From: an uncultured Deferribacteraceae bacterium
GTDB lineage: Bacteria > Chrysiogenota > Deferribacteres > Deferribacterales > Mucispirillaceae
Reading direction: 5' to 3'
NCBI GenBank assembly: GCA_947039055.1
Contig: CAMQYB010000004.1
Coordinates: 1-24,188 of the forward strand
Length of the DNA stretch: 24,188 nt
Numbering within the stretch: the stretch's first letter is position 1; each line of letters begins with the position of its first letter. The notes beneath the pieces were generated by a model. It saw nothing but the letters and a program-made list of their open reading frames with translations, made no database searches and had not been told where the DNA came from. This document shows, piece by piece, positions 24,101-24,188 of the stretch. The translations under genes were made by a program, and so were the position numbers.

Positions 24101-24188
24101 GCGTGGTTAGCTCAACAACCGTCTATTGATAAAAATATTAGACTTGTAGCTGATATAAATATGAACGATAAACCTTTTACAGGTATAA
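21101..24188 (+). CDS. Giant repeat lipoprotein 2 (partial): eight unknown domains, then start of a beta-helix module
   Basis: Open from the ATG at 21101 to the window end, 1029 codons without a stop, so the 3' end is missing. GGAG lies 6 nt before the start. The signal peptide ends in SMITAC (Cys16) and closely matches the first giant lipoprotein; a Thr-Gly-rich linker follows (TDTGTGTGTGASG). Eight copies of the same domain of about 115 residues start near 42, 158, 275, 389, 504, 617, 737 and 864, each with the L-G-x-x-F-x-I opening; most keep the F-P-I and Y-x-F-x-I-x-F elements, while copies 5-8 vary the middle one. At 976 the WDG linker appears, then YYLLTHANELAWL and ADINMNDKPFTGI, colinear with the start of the beta-helix module of the first protein. 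A GLUG-type C-terminus is therefore expected beyond the window. Function is unknown; outer-membrane or surface exposure is inferred. Confidence 0.88.
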   Translation, partial: MKKIFLLLILSMITACTEPKNSDTDTGTGTGTGASGSINKIDLYLGSTFTIDSFQGLRFKNQPGTLNYNIENITPVGQDASDIARDLRVALDIKLKNNEDSNYILGDHKITGSIDENLLLRITFPIELSANNGSGEVIRDTYAFNILFNNEMLPPLDKSFFSLGEKFIIDSLDGKPFTRLFSSHYFVEDIDHEGKTVNQIVFELKEAITVKLNENSTIDHKVGTRSILGTMGANKIFTIQFPITIKEKKNNNNTITSIYTFDIKFNNENIYNKLSFYLGEDFTVDALGGSKFTSIDNALMYEVKNVSSNLYNPELIKTQLKMAIDAVHKAVNDKDICFELADGNIATDEGDFIIIKFPIYISDKSDPSSSISGTYQFNITFSKVTSPIVIDFSLGDDFYIKSLNSKSFKITDNKSLKYYVENVDPKNRSNTEITNELNLKIREILKVKYLDNFTLGTPIATEWQDSLKVEFPITITDPHYPTNKEDGIYTFTILFVETPPYFKINFYLGNRFTIDSIFDKYFTTYDDESLQYNIADIEKGSIDEELVAGEFIDAIKKELGKNSAIKFALDTSTTTPTDKQIVVEIPVEIKEVVPSDIVLNGIYVFTIKYKEADLVPLNFDLGDSFTINSIDSEKFIQDENSTLIYTVENISPKDKNRAAIKSELIAGIEATLDNRTGITYSIKDSSISGLGTIVAGEKVIGKVNVSMSQDNRPSNNITEEYNFTINFKKDTPPSLLLSFDLGDSFSIPTIGSKKFVGSGDLLSIYKVDGITRTDDMSINNIHIQLQSAIRAQLNKNDNISYVLDNDILETIGSVVDGGELTLKYNISISKKLPVNEMLDSADTIKSVYSFTIKFNEYTKPFEPNFYLGADFTINTLDGKNFISVSSEPLKYNASDITIPDKTAVDIANELLIAIEKMLDKDSKINNNLGKPTVIGSIAPNSNLTIEILATLTDKTNIENVSAGTYKFSITFMNEAWDGTTSKAPILSDDNYYLLTHANELAWLAQQPSIDKNIRLVADINMNDKPFTGI

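Noticed and set aside
17602..24188. A CRISPR array or DNA-level satellite in the repeat genes
   Set aside because: The repetition is at protein level with strongly diverged DNA, a period near 345 nt and no spacer structure.

Overview
This is an AT-rich chromosomal window from a diderm (Gram-negative type) bacterium. It encodes lipid A synthesis enzymes, a BamA outer-membrane assembly protein, an OmpH/Skp chaperone and lipoproteins. The gene order thyX, DUF1385, prfA, prmC, murA, hisG, bamA, ompH, lpxD, fabZ, lpxA, gfo, lpxI, together with strong AT bias, reminds me most of Deferribacterota (Mucispirillum-like), with deltaproteobacterial relatives as an alternative. This placement is an inference from memory of gene order, not a search result.

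Region 1 (54-14682, minus strand) is one long, tightly packed run of 15 genes, transcribed thyX first and tyrS last. Most neighbours overlap or are separated by fewer than 40 nt. It combines dTMP synthesis (ThyX), translation termination (RF1 and its methyltransferase PrmC), peptidoglycan precursor synthesis (MurA), histidine synthesis (HisG short form), outer-membrane assembly (BamA, OmpH/Skp), lipid A synthesis (LpxD, FabZ, LpxA, a Gfo/Idh/MocA dehydrogenase, LpxI), a prepilin peptidase and TyrRS. The only sizeable internal gap, between bamA and ompH, holds two decayed copies of the 3' end of bamA. The tyrS 3' end is also followed by a decayed 44-nt copy of itself.

Region 2 (14683-17601) is gene-poor and very AT-rich. 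It holds a 14-bp tandem array upstream of thyX, a lipoprotein gene of unknown function bounded by two roughly 80-nt direct repeats that each carry the same terminator hairpin, rpmE (L31) with a hairpin-plus-U-tract leader, and a spacer with a strong ribosome binding site followed by a 7-codon reading frame and an inverted repeat.

Region 3 (17602-24188, plus strand) carries two paralogous giant surface-type lipoproteins. Each has a lipobox signal peptide, then a tandem array of a roughly 115-residue domain I cannot assign (5 copies in the first, 8 in the second), then a W-D-G linker leading into a GLUG-type beta-helix module. The second gene is still open at the window edge (1029 codons read, no stop). 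These two genes and the unknown lipoprotein are the accessory part of the window and the best candidates for undescribed biology.

A recurring theme is local duplication: gene 3' ends (tyrS, bamA), a 3' untranslated terminator block, an 18-bp repeat inside lpxD, a 14-bp array, and the lipoprotein domain arrays. No tRNA, rRNA, transposase, integrase or CRISPR array was seen.
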